Below, piece after piece: positions 10,987-22,708 of a stretch of 64,000 nucleotides of DNA. The notes below the pieces were generated by a model. The model saw only the letters and a list, made by a program, of their open reading frames with translations. It was not told the origin of the DNA and did no database searches. Location of the stretch: contig OU015567.1 in NCBI GenBank assembly GCA_907165135.1, positions 11,661,001-11,725,000 of the forward strand. The letters are read 5' to 3'. Source of the DNA: Oikopleura dioica (taxonomy: Eukaryota; Chordata; Appendicularia; Copelata; Oikopleuridae). Made by a program: the position numbers and the translations under genes. The first letter of the stretch is position 1, and each line of letters begins with the position of its first letter.

Positions 10987-13900
10987 TTATCCATCAATGT
11001 CTTGTACTGAAAAAACGAAATTGATTATGATATTAAAGATTTAATCCTTACCGCATTTGGTCGCTCCGATTTCATCGACTCCCTGCCAAGAAGGAACTTG
11101 TAAACCTCTGCAGATTTGTTTCGCCGGTCCTTGGCGTCTTCTTCCCGCGTTGCATTGAATCGTACACACAGACTTGTACATGTTCGAATCTGTGCAAGAC
11201 ATCGACGCACCGTTGATTCTTAGCTCTTCGCATTTGCTGACTAAAATTTCTTTCGTAAGCAGACTTTTTGTTCGATTCTCGTTACGTGACACGAATATAA
11301 TGTCAGAGAAGATTATTTTGTCATTTTTAAATACCAAAAATAATCTATGGGAATTTTCTCGGAGGAAAAAGAAAAAAATATCTTACATTGACATGTTGGC
11401 ATATTCGTAGAATCCTGAAGAAGACGCTCTTCTTCTTGAACAAGTTCGGGGCTCTCGTTGTACTGCCAGGTTAGTTGCCCATCAACGAGCACGCATGATA
11501 CCTGAACAGAGTTAAGAAATGATGAAGATTTGAGCAAGGACATACGATAAGTTGATCTACTGGGGTGACTCGTTCTTTGAAAGTAAGAGAGTATCCCTGG
11601 TTGCAAAATATCGAGCAACTCGATCCATACTCCTCGCCCAAGCTGCATGACGTAACACCTTCTATTGGATTGTCGAGAATAAACGGGCATCTTTTGACTA
11701 TGAAAAGAAAGGAAATATTAATACGGCTCTTGAATCGCTTGAGAATTTGAGCTTACTTTCGCATTTTGGATACGCGTTATTGATAAGCCCACTCCACTTG
11801 CCACTGCCAGCGCAATTTATTGCTGTTGAATCTCCTTTTCCGCCGCTTTTAATTAAAAAAAATCAGGGTGGATATCTTCAATGTCATTTGTTACCTGATG
11901 GTGAAACCTTCATCGCAAGTAATTGTGCATTTAGAATTGGTTTTCTTTCCATTTGAGCAAGAAACAGTTCCATTAAGAGGCTTCAAGGTAGGAGCTAAGT
12001 CGCAATCTTTCTCCTCAACGACGCCTGAAATTTCCTTTCCTTTTTGGTTTCAACTTGTTCGATTTACCTAAGCATGGAAGCTCGGCAGCATTGCATAAGT
12101 CATCCATACAACAGCATCGGCAAACGCTTTCGAACCAATCTGGCTGACATTGTTTTCCCCATCTTCCGGAATAATTATTCGATTTTTGCTGAATGTGACA
12201 GGAGTTTTTGTCTTTGCACTTCTTTGAAATGAGCTTTTCGCCGTAGCCAAAGTTTCTGACTTCTGTCATGCACGACGCATCGGCTAGCTAAATTTATGCA
12301 TGACTGTAAAATTATTCCAAAAAGGAGCATTACTTGACAGGTGGTTTGTCCTGCAGCATTGCACTCGTCGTTCGTTTTCGCATTGACACATGTGAAGCAC
12401 TGTATTTCACGTTTGTACTGGCTTGGCTGCTCTTTTTCTGAAAAAAAAGATGCTTGGTTTTTGGTTGATTCTTGATGATGAATTGGCAAAAATTAGATGT
12501 GTTGAGTATAGATGTCAGGATTCCTGACAAGGCGTGTTAAAAAGTCTGGTATAATTTTAACTTACGGGGGCTCTGGCCTGGTTGGGCAAGTTCTGAAAAC
12601 GTTAAGAAAAGTTCTGCTCTTTATAAATTACTTTATAAAACTGAAAAAATTACCTGGATATCTTCCTAAAGCGGCCATATACTGATCCCATTTCTTCTGC
12701 TTCTCTGGCGGCCATTCTGGCTTCGGTGGCAAATAACCCGATCTTGTCATCCGAACCAATGCTGTTGATTTTTCTTGAGTCTCTGATATTTCTTCGGAAG
12801 GATCATTGTTCCCTTCGATTTGTCTTTTTACGTTGTTTCTCGTCCTGTCTCTTTTTGGTCCCTTCGTTCAGGGGTCTGGATTCGCTTTGCGAAATCGCCA
12901 TATAGCGAAGCGAAGCGAGGCGAAGCGAATTCGCTTCGCTTCGCTTTCGCTTTTGAAAATTTCAATTCGCTTCGCTTCGCTTTCGCTTTTCAAAAAAATT
13001 TCGATTAGCTATTATTTGATAATTAAAATATTAAAATCTTTTCAAATAAATCCAAAGCTTTCTTCTCGAAACCCCTAAAACCATCATTTTTGGTCATATC
13101 CAGCCACTAGGAATTTGCTTAGATTTAGAATTAAGAATAAAATCGTTTTTATTTATTTTATTGTTCATTGAATTTTTTAATTTTTTTTATATTCAAGTTT
13201 GATTATTGTGACATCTTTAATATTTTTACGTAATAACACCACCACCTTCGGGCCGTCTCAGCCCCGTCCCTGGCTTTTTAATTTAAATGGGCTTGATGTA
13301 GGCTGGGATAAGAAGATAGTTTAGAGATGATCAGTCTCAGTTCTATCCCCAACCCCACCCACACCTATTTTTTAATGAACCCCAGTTCATTCATCCCGAA
13401 TTTAAATTATGGTTTTACATAGTATTCTGTGGGGCCTTTCATGACTTCAAATGAATTACCATAGCAAATTATTTTATAGCAAAATTTTGTTAACGTGACG
13501 AGAAATTTGCTGAATGAAGAATTCCCTTCAAGAAGATTATTCTTCTTTCAATTTAAAATTCTTCCACCAGGAGGGGTCCTCCAGGCATGAAAAAACGAGG
13601 CAAATGCTCGCTTGGTGTCGCTAATTCGGGCTTTAGTTTTCGGGGCAATCATCAAAAATCATCGGTATAAAGAAAAATGTATTTTATTCATCCAAAAAAT
13701 GATGAAAAAATTTCGCTTTTTTTCGCTTTACAAAGAAAATTTTCGCTTCGCTTCGCTTTCGCTTTTGAAATTTTAATTCGCTTCGCTTCGCTTTCGCTAA
13801 AATTTTTTAAAAAATTTTCGCCTTCGCTTCGCTTTCGCTTTTCACTTTCGGGCAAAATCCAGACCCCTGCTTCGTTTTCTCTGGATTGTTGTTTCCAAAT

Positions 13901-14026
13901 GTTAGAATTGGGAGAAGCAAAAAAACTGTTTTTGAGGTGAGAAAAAATAAAGCTAAAGTAGTAGGTAGTTTTGCAAATAAATAGATTTTACGTGCTTCTG
14001 ATCATAACACCTCTAGCTTGTCGCAT
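10987..14026 (-). CDS. Secreted LU (three-finger) plus sushi domain protein, first coding exon split by a MITE
   Basis: Manual splicing gives a signal-like stretch (VFLLLPILTFG, exon 13925-13870). A polar pro-region with dibasic sites (RNNVKRQ) is followed by a Ly6/uPAR three-finger domain (IQCFTCVNA near 12400 to the hallmark CCCMDDLCNAA near 12080). Then come three sushi/CCP modules: CDLAPTLKPLNG, CPFILDNPIEG and CEELRINGASMSC, with the usual four-cysteine and Trp pattern. The short tail VQDIDG stops at 10987. The proposed start MRQAR is a 16-base exon ending at 14011 and is weak. Nearly all introns are 30-60 bp GT-AG. The first long exon is interrupted by a 1,001-bp transposon (12869-13869). 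With one target copy removed the frame reads straight through. LU-plus-CCP suggests a cell-surface or extracellular recognition or complement-regulator role, but that is inference. The allele shown may be non-functional. Confidence 0.7.
12869..13869. mobile_element. hAT-like MITE with TTCGCT-rich subterminal arrays
   Basis: Ends are inverted copies of CAGGGGTCTGGATT. Flanks carry a 7-bp direct repeat CTTCGTT at 12862-12868 and 13870-13876. Inside each end are dense tandem TTCGCT/AGCGAA hexamers (12900-12990 and 13740-13845) that can fold back. The centre is AT-rich with no transposase. CAGGGG termini and a target duplication near 8 bp are typical of the hAT superfamily. The ends do not match those of the autonomous hAT at 31896, so that element is not an obvious source. 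Confidence 0.8.
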
Positions 14027-15219
14027 CTCTTAAATTTCGAGAAATTTAGCTCGATAAAATTCATTCCTTTTTAGAAGTCATCTGACAGCGTTCGCAGATT
14101 GGAGAGCGTGAGGACCGACTGGTGCCGCGCAGCTTTACCAAACTCAATAATTCATCAAGACTGAATATCGATCTACAAATGGGATGCCCTTCACTTCAAA
14201 AGAAGCATCTACTTGATTCAGGTGAATCAAGCAATTGTTTCTTGCTTAATAAATAAACTGCTTGGATTTTTGAACTAAAGGACATTTTGCAGCTAGAATG
14301 CTTGACAGGTTCAAGGTTGAAACTATTTAAATTGCGAGTTCTAGACTAGAACTTCTAGCTGATGAGATTCCTAGCAGTCGCATTCGTCCATCAAAAAATT
14401 TTCGTTTTCAGTCAAGGAAGAGCAAAAGACTGCCAACATCTAAATAACTCATTCAATAGGAATCATGGATGCTGTGAAAATATTTCAAAGAGAGGACTCT
14501 TCGTTGATTTCAATGGAGTCATCTCCGTCATCTTACATGATTTAACCTGACTTGGACAACTACTCGTGCAATTTCGCTACTGTCAATACCGGTAGCCAAT
14601 TGATCTTCGAGAAACTATTTCTAACTCTGAAGTATCTACTCCAAGGAAACGCATGTTATTATACCTAAAGATTCAGATCGCTGAAGTTGATGCTGATTTT
14701 AGAACTGCGTCAGCCAGACACTTGAGCTACTGTGGAATCAACGTTAATACTTGATGACCAGCGACACTCGTATCGAATGGCGATGAATAGTATACGATGG
14801 CTATTCACGATGCATTTCGGGCCGCGTTTTTGGTCTTGTCCGATTAATTCTTGATTAGTGAGAGTGTCGAACATGCAGCCAGTTTAGCGCAAAACGAGAT
14901 TCTACTCATGTTTTATTAACTGCGATCAAATAATCTGGTAAAATTGCGTCAATTCGGGACGAACTTGCTAGAAGAATAATCCAGAAATAACTTGATTGCG
15001 TCAAAACTCCTCCTTGTCTTCCTGCTCAATTTTTACCTGTAGAAAGAAAATGAAAGAGGTGTTATTTCAGTAATGAATCATTACTAATGATATTCATGTT
15101 CAAAGATAAACAGGGTACAAACAGATAAAGGCAAATTCAAAAATAATGATCAGGAAGAAAAAACAAAGCAGGAAAATAGCAACTTTTAGCCGTTTCAAAA
15201 CTTAAATCAAATAAAATGA
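14027..15219. other. No gene recognised
   Basis: AT-rich DNA with only short unrelated open frames. Near 15010-15050 the minus strand shows an acceptor-like TTTCTACAG followed by a short acidic frame ending in a stop. It might be a terminal exon but could not be linked to any gene. Confidence 0.35.
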
Positions 15220-15846
15220 TTATTGGTTGATGAAACACGTTCCTGGGTTCGGTTCGGGTGCAAACGATACATGAGCCTTTTTCAAAATTGTCAACGCAGA
15301 TCCTTCTTCACTTTCTACAGCTGCCAATCCGTGTTTATCAGCTTCAAACAGGGGTGATTTTCCTTTAGAAAATCCCGGTGGGAGCCGCATGACGAGGGCT
15401 ACCACAGCTTATAAAATCGTTTAGGATTATTCTTCTTCTGTTAAAACTATTTTATTTGCCCAAAACGTTTTCCTACGACGAGAAGAAACGTAACAATCAA
15501 AAGAACTCGGTAAATCACACTCAGAATTCGACATTCTTTCTTTTCTCTCTGCCCGATTCGGTGCTGAACATTGACTGTAATCGAGATTACTGATTTGTCT
15601 TTACTTTTAATTCTTTTGCGACGAGCTTTTTCGTTTTCATTTTCTCAGTACTGAGCGGAAATCAACTCTTTTCAATGGGATTTGCATTCGTGATGATAGC
15701 CCCTTCATCGGGAATATTTTCTTCGAAAAAGTCGAAAAATCTGCGAAAAAACATTTCAAAACTGGAATAATCTCGAGAACATGTCGCTTACTTGTGTTGG
15801 ACACAACACCCCGGGCCAGTTTAGTTTCTTTCTTTGCCTGTGGCAT
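15220..15846 (-). CDS. Small hypothetical protein, two or three exons
   Basis: Exon 1 starts MPQAKKETKLARGVVSNT at 15846. A GTAAGC donor leads to an exon reading RFFDFFEENIPDEGAI, and a further splice leads to VMRLPPGFSKGKSPLFEAD, ending at 15220. The joins keep one frame of about 100 residues with protein-like composition, unlike the surrounding DNA. No domain is recognised. The middle segment is acidic and aromatic, and there is no signal peptide or membrane helix. The reading frame is supported only by composition and splice-site phase, so the model could be part of a larger gene or spurious. Confidence 0.35.
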
Positions 15847-16299
15847 GTGAAGACCCCCCAAAAGTGCCGCATTGAGAAGTTATATGTTACTTCCCTCGCT
15901 ACCTGTAGCAGATCCCTTCAACGTTTTTCGAGAATACACCCACGCAGCCACAAGTTCTCATTATTTTCATCACTTATCAGCAGTCCCGTCTTACCATTTC
16001 CAGAGTTATTCCAGGTAATCAAGCGCGTCAGTCCTTTCTATTCGGTACTCCTCCTTGAAATACCCTCTCATTTGCGAAAATAGCAGTAAACATTATAAAC
16101 TCTTGAAGAAATAAGGAGTAAGGTCAATTCTAGCGCTGGAATCACGCCCTGCAACCCTGCACCAGGCATCGGCGATCTCTGCGACCCCAACAAGCGCATC
16201 GTTTTCATCTTCGCGCCGCTACCTATCTTCGTCCCGTGGCTCTTCCTTTCTCCACCAACGATTATCTTACCAATCGTTCCCAGCCCAGCCAGTGCCGAG

Positions 16300-19172
16300 A
16301 TGAATTCCAATGATAGCGACAAGAGGGACAAGACAAAAGTTGGTGAGTCATTAAAACACTAGCCTAAGGTTCGAAAAAATGGGCTTGCTTATTGGCCGGT
16401 AAAACGTTGCACGAGGGGGACAGATTCCGAAAAGCGCAGAGCTTTGATTTTGTTTTCTTCAATTTTTCAATTTCCGAAACTAGAGATGCATAAAAAAGAC
16501 TCTGAGTCTATTTCAACTGACTTCCAAGAATATGGTAAAGAGATTGCGACGATCGAAATTGAAGCTACTTGATAATAAATCATTTCACGCTAGAAAGTGA
16601 AAGCTTATTTAACACTAAGAAATTTCATTTAGCCATCCGATCTCAACTTCTGTGCTTCAAAGAAGGCCTGACAACTACTCAGCTGAACAACTGGTATCGC
16701 AGTTTCTTCAAAACAGTAAGTTTCGAAACGGGTGTTTTCAAGTCCGACAGACTTTATCGGACCGGGCGTGGGAATCGCATTTTCTCGAGAACTATCAATC
16801 CAATTGGTAAATTTAAAAAGTGACTCAGCTAAACGAAAAAGGTTAGCATTTTCATTTGATTTTTACAAAGAGATTTTTGGGAAAAAAGAATGTCAAGCAA
16901 GCGAGAATTGGTCGAGGATCCATGGCGCAAGCCAGCGTGCTTTTACGATACTGACGAACTCTTTTCGGGGTCCGATACCGAACCCCTATTCGGAGAGGTT
17001 TCAGAAAGCAAGCGCTTCGATCTCAGTTATCTAAAACGCCATAATGAGTCGCTCACGTCCGATAACAGTAACCAACCTGCAACTCAACTTGGGCCCTCCG
17101 ATTCGGGAATGATCTCGGGCGGATCTGAAGCTCCAGAAGTCAACCCCCCGAAAGGTGGGTTGTCAAAACTTCGTTGTATGCAAGACCCGCAATACGAAGA
17201 TATTAGAAAGGCGGTTCAAGAGTGGGGATCCAATATTTTCATTTTTTTTCTTTAAAGAATTTCTTTTTGATCCCCTTTTTGAATACAGCGAAAAACAAAA
17301 TTTGCCCGGTCCAGACTCTCTCGAATTCGGCTGCCCACTCCCGAAGGATTACTACAAAAATAATCCCGATTTTCAGCCGATAGCGCAGACGACCGGCGAA
17401 ATCGAAGCTTGGCTGACCAAGCAGACTGATCTCTGCCGCTCGAAAGGCAAGACTGTTAGTGGTGAAAAACTTTGGGTGGGTATTCCGACTCAAGAGACGA
17501 AGCATGTGTCTGACTTGATTTCTCATCAGAAGAGTGCTAAGGAAAGATTTAAACAATCGAGCAACAATTAAGTTATTAGCCATTAAAAATCTTGCAAAAG
17601 CCGAAAAAGACTAAGAAGATCGCGCGCCAGTCCGCTAAATTCGCGAAGTCTATCGAGCAGGCTCCGCCGGCGCAGAAGGGTGCTAGCAGTTCCGCCTCCA
17701 AGAACAGCTACCGATCGAGCTACGGTCGAAAGACATCAAAGCCAAGTCTTTCGCGACGATCTTCAAATGCTTCCAACACGAGTCAAGCGTTCCAGCGAAA
17801 GCCTGTCAACAGCCCTGTTGTTCCTGCTTGTGCTGGAAACTCGATGAAGAAGTCGTATGAGTTTGACAGACGCACGGATCACACTCGGGTATTTAACGGT
17901 TACAATTTGGTAAGGCTCATGCAAAAGAGCCGGATCTGAAAGTTCTTTTCAGGAAGAAGACCGCAAGGAATACGAAACAAACACGATCACCATCAAACGG
18001 CCACCCAGCGTTGTCGAGAAATCGTACAGCTCGACTCCTACCACTGATAGCAGCGATGAAGAAAGTAAGGATTGCTTTACTTGCTCAATTTTTAAAGAGT
18101 TTTTTCAAGGCTACGACAAAAATGCGATCATTTCGTCGATTAAAAAAGCGCACGAACAAATGAGACGAAATGGAAGCATGAAATCTTCTTCCGAAAATCA
18201 TGAGCCAAGGCCTGAAAGCATCAGGTCAATGAAAGATGAGGCTAGAGTCGGAAGCGTGGCTCGCACTGACAGCATCCGATCTGCATACGATCTACCGCCA
18301 GCTTGCGTCGATCGTAGGACGCCCATGTCATCCTCCGTACTCGGAGAGCCTAAAGAGGCCAAACTTGAGAGCCTTAGGGATGACACTTCGTAAGTCTATG
18401 ACTATTTACTCTCTTTATCGTCAATTTTAGAGTCGCAAAGAGCGAGGTCAGTACAATCCGAAGTCGCAAGTATGGTATCGATGAAATGCGGTAAGAATCA
18501 AACTTCGAATTCCTTGCTTAACATATAATTAGGCAATTCATTGGGTTGGAGCTCAAGAGTCACGGCGACAGCATGTCGATCTCCAACATTCTTGGGCTCT
18601 TGAACGATGATTTCATGAGTGGCGTTCTGAAAAGACCTGGACTCTCTAAGGAGAAATTTCTCAACGTCCTTAAAATGTTCGAAGGTAAGATTTATTTGCT
18701 GTTTTCTCTCATTAACTGGTCTTCTTTGAAGAGTTCTACGTAGAGAACGGCAGAGTATTTTTGCAGAACGCCGAGTCAACTGAGGAAGAAGAGGACACTG
18801 AAGAGGATAGTTCGGAGTCAATCTCCGACAGTGGCACCGATGTCTCCGAGCTTGGAATGTTTGGCGTTCCTAAGCCGCAGACAACCCTTCAAAACACAGC
18901 AAAACCTGCACCTGCGATCGAGAGCGAGCCAATGTCTAGCATGGCGAGACAAGTGGTATGTCTTTATTTCTTGAGCTTATCATCGATCATTTATTTAGTA
19001 CGACGCCAAACAGGAGCTCGCTGCTCTTCGTCTTCGCGACGCTAACCTCCACACTCAGCTGGTGCAAATCCAGAATCGCATCGCTGAAAACAAGGAGGAG
19101 ATGGAAGCGGCGCAGGAAAAGTACGAACAACTTGCTGACGAGTTCGTCGAAGGATTTATGAAAGCTTTCTGA
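16300..19172 (+). CDS. LOTUS-like (OST-HTH) protein, possible RNA regulator
   Basis: LOTUS domains occur in Oskar, TDRD5/7 and MARF1 and bind Vasa or RNA in germ granules. Exons from 16300 give a short acidic N-terminus, then AIRSQLLCFKEGLTTTQLNN (near 16630) and TLSDRAWESHFLENYQ, which resemble a LOTUS winged helix. After long Ser-rich disordered segments (17600-18400) comes a second compact wHTH-like unit: FIGLELKSHGDSMSISNILG and FYVENGRVFLQN (18538-18770). An acidic stretch (EEEEDTEEDSSES) and a coiled coil (LHTQLVQIQNRIAENKEEME) end the protein. The joins near 16800-16896 and 17475-17600 are uncertain. An alternative is two genes, the second starting with MSSKRELVEDPW at 16890. Domain similarity is modest, so the germline role is inference. 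Confidence 0.5.
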
Positions 19173-19458
19173 TTCGTGAGAGAGCTTTCACTGCCACTTT
19201 CTTCACTCCTTTATCTGCCACTCATATTTTTCACAAAAATATATTTATCGTATATTTATGCTAAAACACGTGTCGTTTTCTTCCTTGATTTCGCAGGGCA
19301 TACAGAATTACGCTAGATCAATTTGTTATCAATGTCTCCCAGAGGCTCAAGCTGAAATAAAGGTGGTGGAAATCTCTAGAGCTACGCAAGAAAATTGTTG
19401 TTTGATGATTTTTGCAGGAGTTCCTCAGTCTGACTTTGCAGTTTTCAAGACAAGAACG

Positions 19459-20980
19459 ATGATGGAAAGCGAAAAGGTTACTCCTTTTGGGTAAGTCAAT
19501 TGTTAATCGTTTGGTTCAACAGGTCTACTAGTCGGGTGGTCCATTTTTTAATATTTCTTGCATTCAAACTAGGATTTGTTAAGATCTACGCAGATTGTAT
19601 TTATAATTTAAAATTTAAGCGACATCTCAAATACGGTTCCCCGTAAAGAAAAACGGGAGCAAGCCCCTATAAAGATTGGCCCAGGTGGAGACAACAACGA
19701 GAATGATAAGGAAAATGAAGGAAATTCGAAACAAAAAGTTTTCAAGGTAAGTATTGATGAAGAAAGCATTTACCCGAGCATCATTTATCATCCATTTATT
19801 AAGGCAATCATTTATCCTGCCGGAAATAGTCGGACTGAATCGGTAAAAGGTTCAGCTGGCAGATAAATAACAACTTGCTCTAGAAAAAGACACGGGGCAC
19901 TCGTGGAGGACGCAAAAATCGTGAAAAGATCGCCCGGACATTCGAAAAGAACTTTTCGTCAAAGACTTTGCCAAAGTTAAAGATCGACGCTCCCATGAAA
20001 CTCGACATCAGTTTGAGTTCCGCAACAGAAAGCGAAAAGTCCTACAAATATTCGGTTGAAGAACTTATTTCTTTCCGAAAGAGCTCAATTGCAAAGGTAC
20101 ACTTAGTACAAAAAAACTCTCCTAGCCTTTTTAAGTCGGAGCCGAAGTTTCTTTGCGAATGTCCACTTACAAAGAAAAAGTCCGGGCTTGAGGAAGTCAA
20201 GATCCTTCCAGTCCCATACCAGCAAGACGGAACGGTAAATGACTGATCGGTACTAAGCTAAATTAACTTTTTAGATCGGAAATATCATCGCAAAAATTCT
20301 TAACAGGGACGCGATTGAACCGATCAAGGGCGATCTACCTCACTTTGTCCGCCGCACGAGCATCAGCCCATCGAAAGTTGAAGCAAGAACTGAAATGGTA
20401 AGAACTATCGAAAAGCGCGGAGTAATACCGATGCATTCATCAGGATAAACCATCTGTGTGCAAGAGGTCCGAATCCCGAGAGTCATTTATCCGCGAAGAC
20501 GCTCCACGAAAGCATAAGATGCGGCCACCGACCGCTCAAGCTTTCCAGCCCTACGAGGTCGCCGAGGATTATGACATCGGATACAACCAAAATTACGAGT
20601 ATGATCCGAACGTAGAGGTACTACTTCTATATTTTCATATCTCCCATCTAGTTTTTAGTATTGTCCAATGCCGGTCTATTACTACGTTCCATACTTCGTG
20701 CCAGCTGTGCCTGTCTACGCGGAGACCCCAACTATGTCTAACTCTAGGTAAAATATGGACAATTAGGTCATCACCAATTTATGCATTCAGCTCGCTCTCA
20801 AGCATCTTCTCTCGAAGCGAGAGCATCCCTGAGTTCATCCCGAACTCAGCTCGATCTGCTCCTCCTACTCCAAAAGAAGATGACGAACCTTTGGCTACAC
20901 CACTAGAAGACTCTCTCGACGAGATCGAAGAGGAGGAAGAGATTAAAGAAGAGGCCAAGGAAGAGCAAGAGAAAGTATAG
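19459..20980 (+). CDS. Disordered acidic protein with candidate eIF4E-binding motif
   Basis: Starting at MMESEKVTPFGDIS, about eight exons join in frame, with introns of about 40-110 bp. The middle exon has a basic patch (KKTRGTRGGRKNREK) and then KYSVEELISFRK. Here YSVEELI matches the YxxxxL-hydrophobic consensus by which 4E-BPs, 4E-T and Cup bind the translation initiation factor eIF4E. Later segments include the aromatic-proline stretch YCPMPVYYYVPYFVPAVPVY (near 20670) and a C-terminal glutamate-rich tail (EEEEIKEEAKEEQ). There is no folded domain. A short motif alone is weak evidence, so translational repression is a hypothesis. The upstream neighbour on the same strand is the LOTUS-like gene, 286 bp away. 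Confidence 0.55.
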
Positions 20981-21724
20981 CTTTTCGTAGAAGTCACCCG
21001 CATGGCGCGCCGAGAACAATTTGCGGATCATTTACCTGTACTATTCTGATTTTATTTATCTTTTTCTGTATTTAACCCCCGAAAACTGCAATCGAACAGA
21101 TCCAGACGCAAAATATAGATTTGTTCACCAAACCAAATCATAACAAAAATCACAATTCGTAGGAAAAATCTTCAGAATTGTGTTTTATTCTTGTTGAATT
21201 AATGTAGCACTCTTGTTTTTATTCATATTGTAGGTAGAGAATTGAAAAGGTCTGAGGAGGTGAATTTGAGAAGTTTTATAATTTAACGAGAAGCGATCGG
21301 AGTGCCAAAATTTGAGTTTTGAAGAGTTGTCCAGTTTATTATCGGAAAATGTTAAATATTGAACCGAAAAGGAAATGAAATAATAAATAAATGTATTAAC
21401 AATGAAAATCGCTTGCCCGGTATACTTGGACAAAAAGCCTGAATATTTACAGAAGTTGTATATTCACTTAAAATCTCTGGTTCATGTTGTAACGAAAAGG
21501 TTTGACCGAAATTCAAGCTGAAATTAAGAATATACCAGAAGGTAGGGAAATAATTAGGAAGCTTTGTTAATACAATTTCTTGATAGATATTAACTTGAAC
21601 GCGCTATTAGAATTGGTGAGAATAAGCCTCGAAAAAATACGCCGTTGATTTCATTAGAGGGGATATCTTTTCGAGGAGCTCGAGTATGAATTTGAATTAG
21701 GATCAGAAAAAGGAGCACTTTGCG
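20981..21724. other. Convergent 3' intergenic region
   Basis: Lies between the plus-strand 4E-motif gene and the minus-strand UBE2R gene. It is AT-rich and contains AATAAA-like words on both strands, as expected for two 3' UTRs. No gene was recognised. Confidence 0.45.
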
Positions 21725-22603
21725 TCAATCGTCCTCGTAGTCTTCACTATCCATGTCGTCATCATCATCATCATCGTCATACCAAAAGTTTTCGGATTCG
21801 ATTTCTTCGACGGTCTCTTTCTCTGGCGCCCATTTTATGCAGTACTCATCTAGTGTCGTTGGAACTAAAAATATGTTATTTAACGGAAAGAAACGTTCAA
21901 ATGTATAACTTTAAATAATATAACTTGATACAAATATCAATACTTATTCAACTCATGGTTACTTTTTACGCCATCTCTTTTGGCATCTTCTTGTGACTTC
22001 TTGACCTGCGCAACGATGATAGTCTTGTACTCGTCCTCTGCGCCCCCGGATTCTTTCCATTTTCGATACATCACAGAAGCGTCAACATTAGCTGAAGAAG
22101 TAGATTTTCAGAAAAGAGAGGATACCGATGATTCTACCTGGACTATAAGTATTTGGCTCATTCAGTAAAGATATCACGGACAGTAGAACTGTTCGGACAT
22201 TTTGCGTTGGGTTCCATCGCTCGGAAGGGAGCTCGCCGGATTGAGGATCGTCGACTGGAGGGTGTAAAATTGAGATACAGACGTCGCCATTCTCGTATAT
22301 GTTTGGATGCCACATTTCCGTTCGAAAACGAAACGTTGGTGGGCTAAACTTGAGTTGATATGGGTCGCAAACAACAAGGAGTACTTCAAAACTTTACCTG
22401 TAAGGATAGTCTTTGGGGAAAGTCATTTCTGCCTTGAAATATCCACCTTCGTAGAGCGTCTTTGGAGGCCCAAAGATCACGACTTTCCATTCGTACATGT
22501 TGTGATCCGATTTTAAGGATATACTAAACCCCTCGACTGGCTCTTTTGTGAGCTTCGTCAGCTCTGTCGAGAGAACCTTCGCCGACGATGCAGCTGAACT
22601 CAT
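21725..22603 (-). CDS. UBE2R: UBE2R/CDC34 ubiquitin-conjugating enzyme E2
   Basis: CDC34-type E2s charge ubiquitin on a cysteine and work with SCF/cullin-RING ligases to build Lys48 chains. The conserved core is unmistakable: PVEGFSISLK, FGPPKTLYEGGYFKAEMTFP, MWHPNIYENGDVCISILHPP with the catalytic Cys, and the CDC34-specific acidic-loop insertion VDDPQSGELPSERWNP. VASVMYRKW-type sequence and DGVKVPTTLDEYC follow. The C-terminus ends in an Asp-rich tail (YDDDDDDDDMDSEDYEDD) like the acidic tail that docks on the cullin. The ATG at 22603 is preferred over an upstream GTG. It follows LONP1 on the same strand by 105 bp and has the acceptor TTTAG five bases before the ATG, so it is probably the last cistron of the lipin-LONP1-UBE2R train. 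Confidence 0.95.
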
Positions 22604-22615
22604 CGACACTAAATT
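22604..22615 (-). promoter_or_regulatory. Candidate trans-splice acceptor of UBE2R
   Basis: Minus strand reads AATTTAG, then five bases, then the ATG. It lies in the 105-bp gap after the LONP1 stop. Confidence 0.45.
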
Positions 22616-22708
22616 AAAAGGTTTCAGTTTTCCTTCTTTCCGTGTTGCTGTAATTGAGATATTATCAGGATTATTTCAGTGCTGGTCAGTGAGTAACGAT
22701 GTTTTCAA

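Noticed and set aside
12806-13078. Plus-strand frame with a signal-peptide-like start (FPSICLFTLFLVLSLFGPF)
   Set aside because: It begins at TTG, is antisense to the pro-region exon of the LU/sushi gene and runs into MITE repeats.
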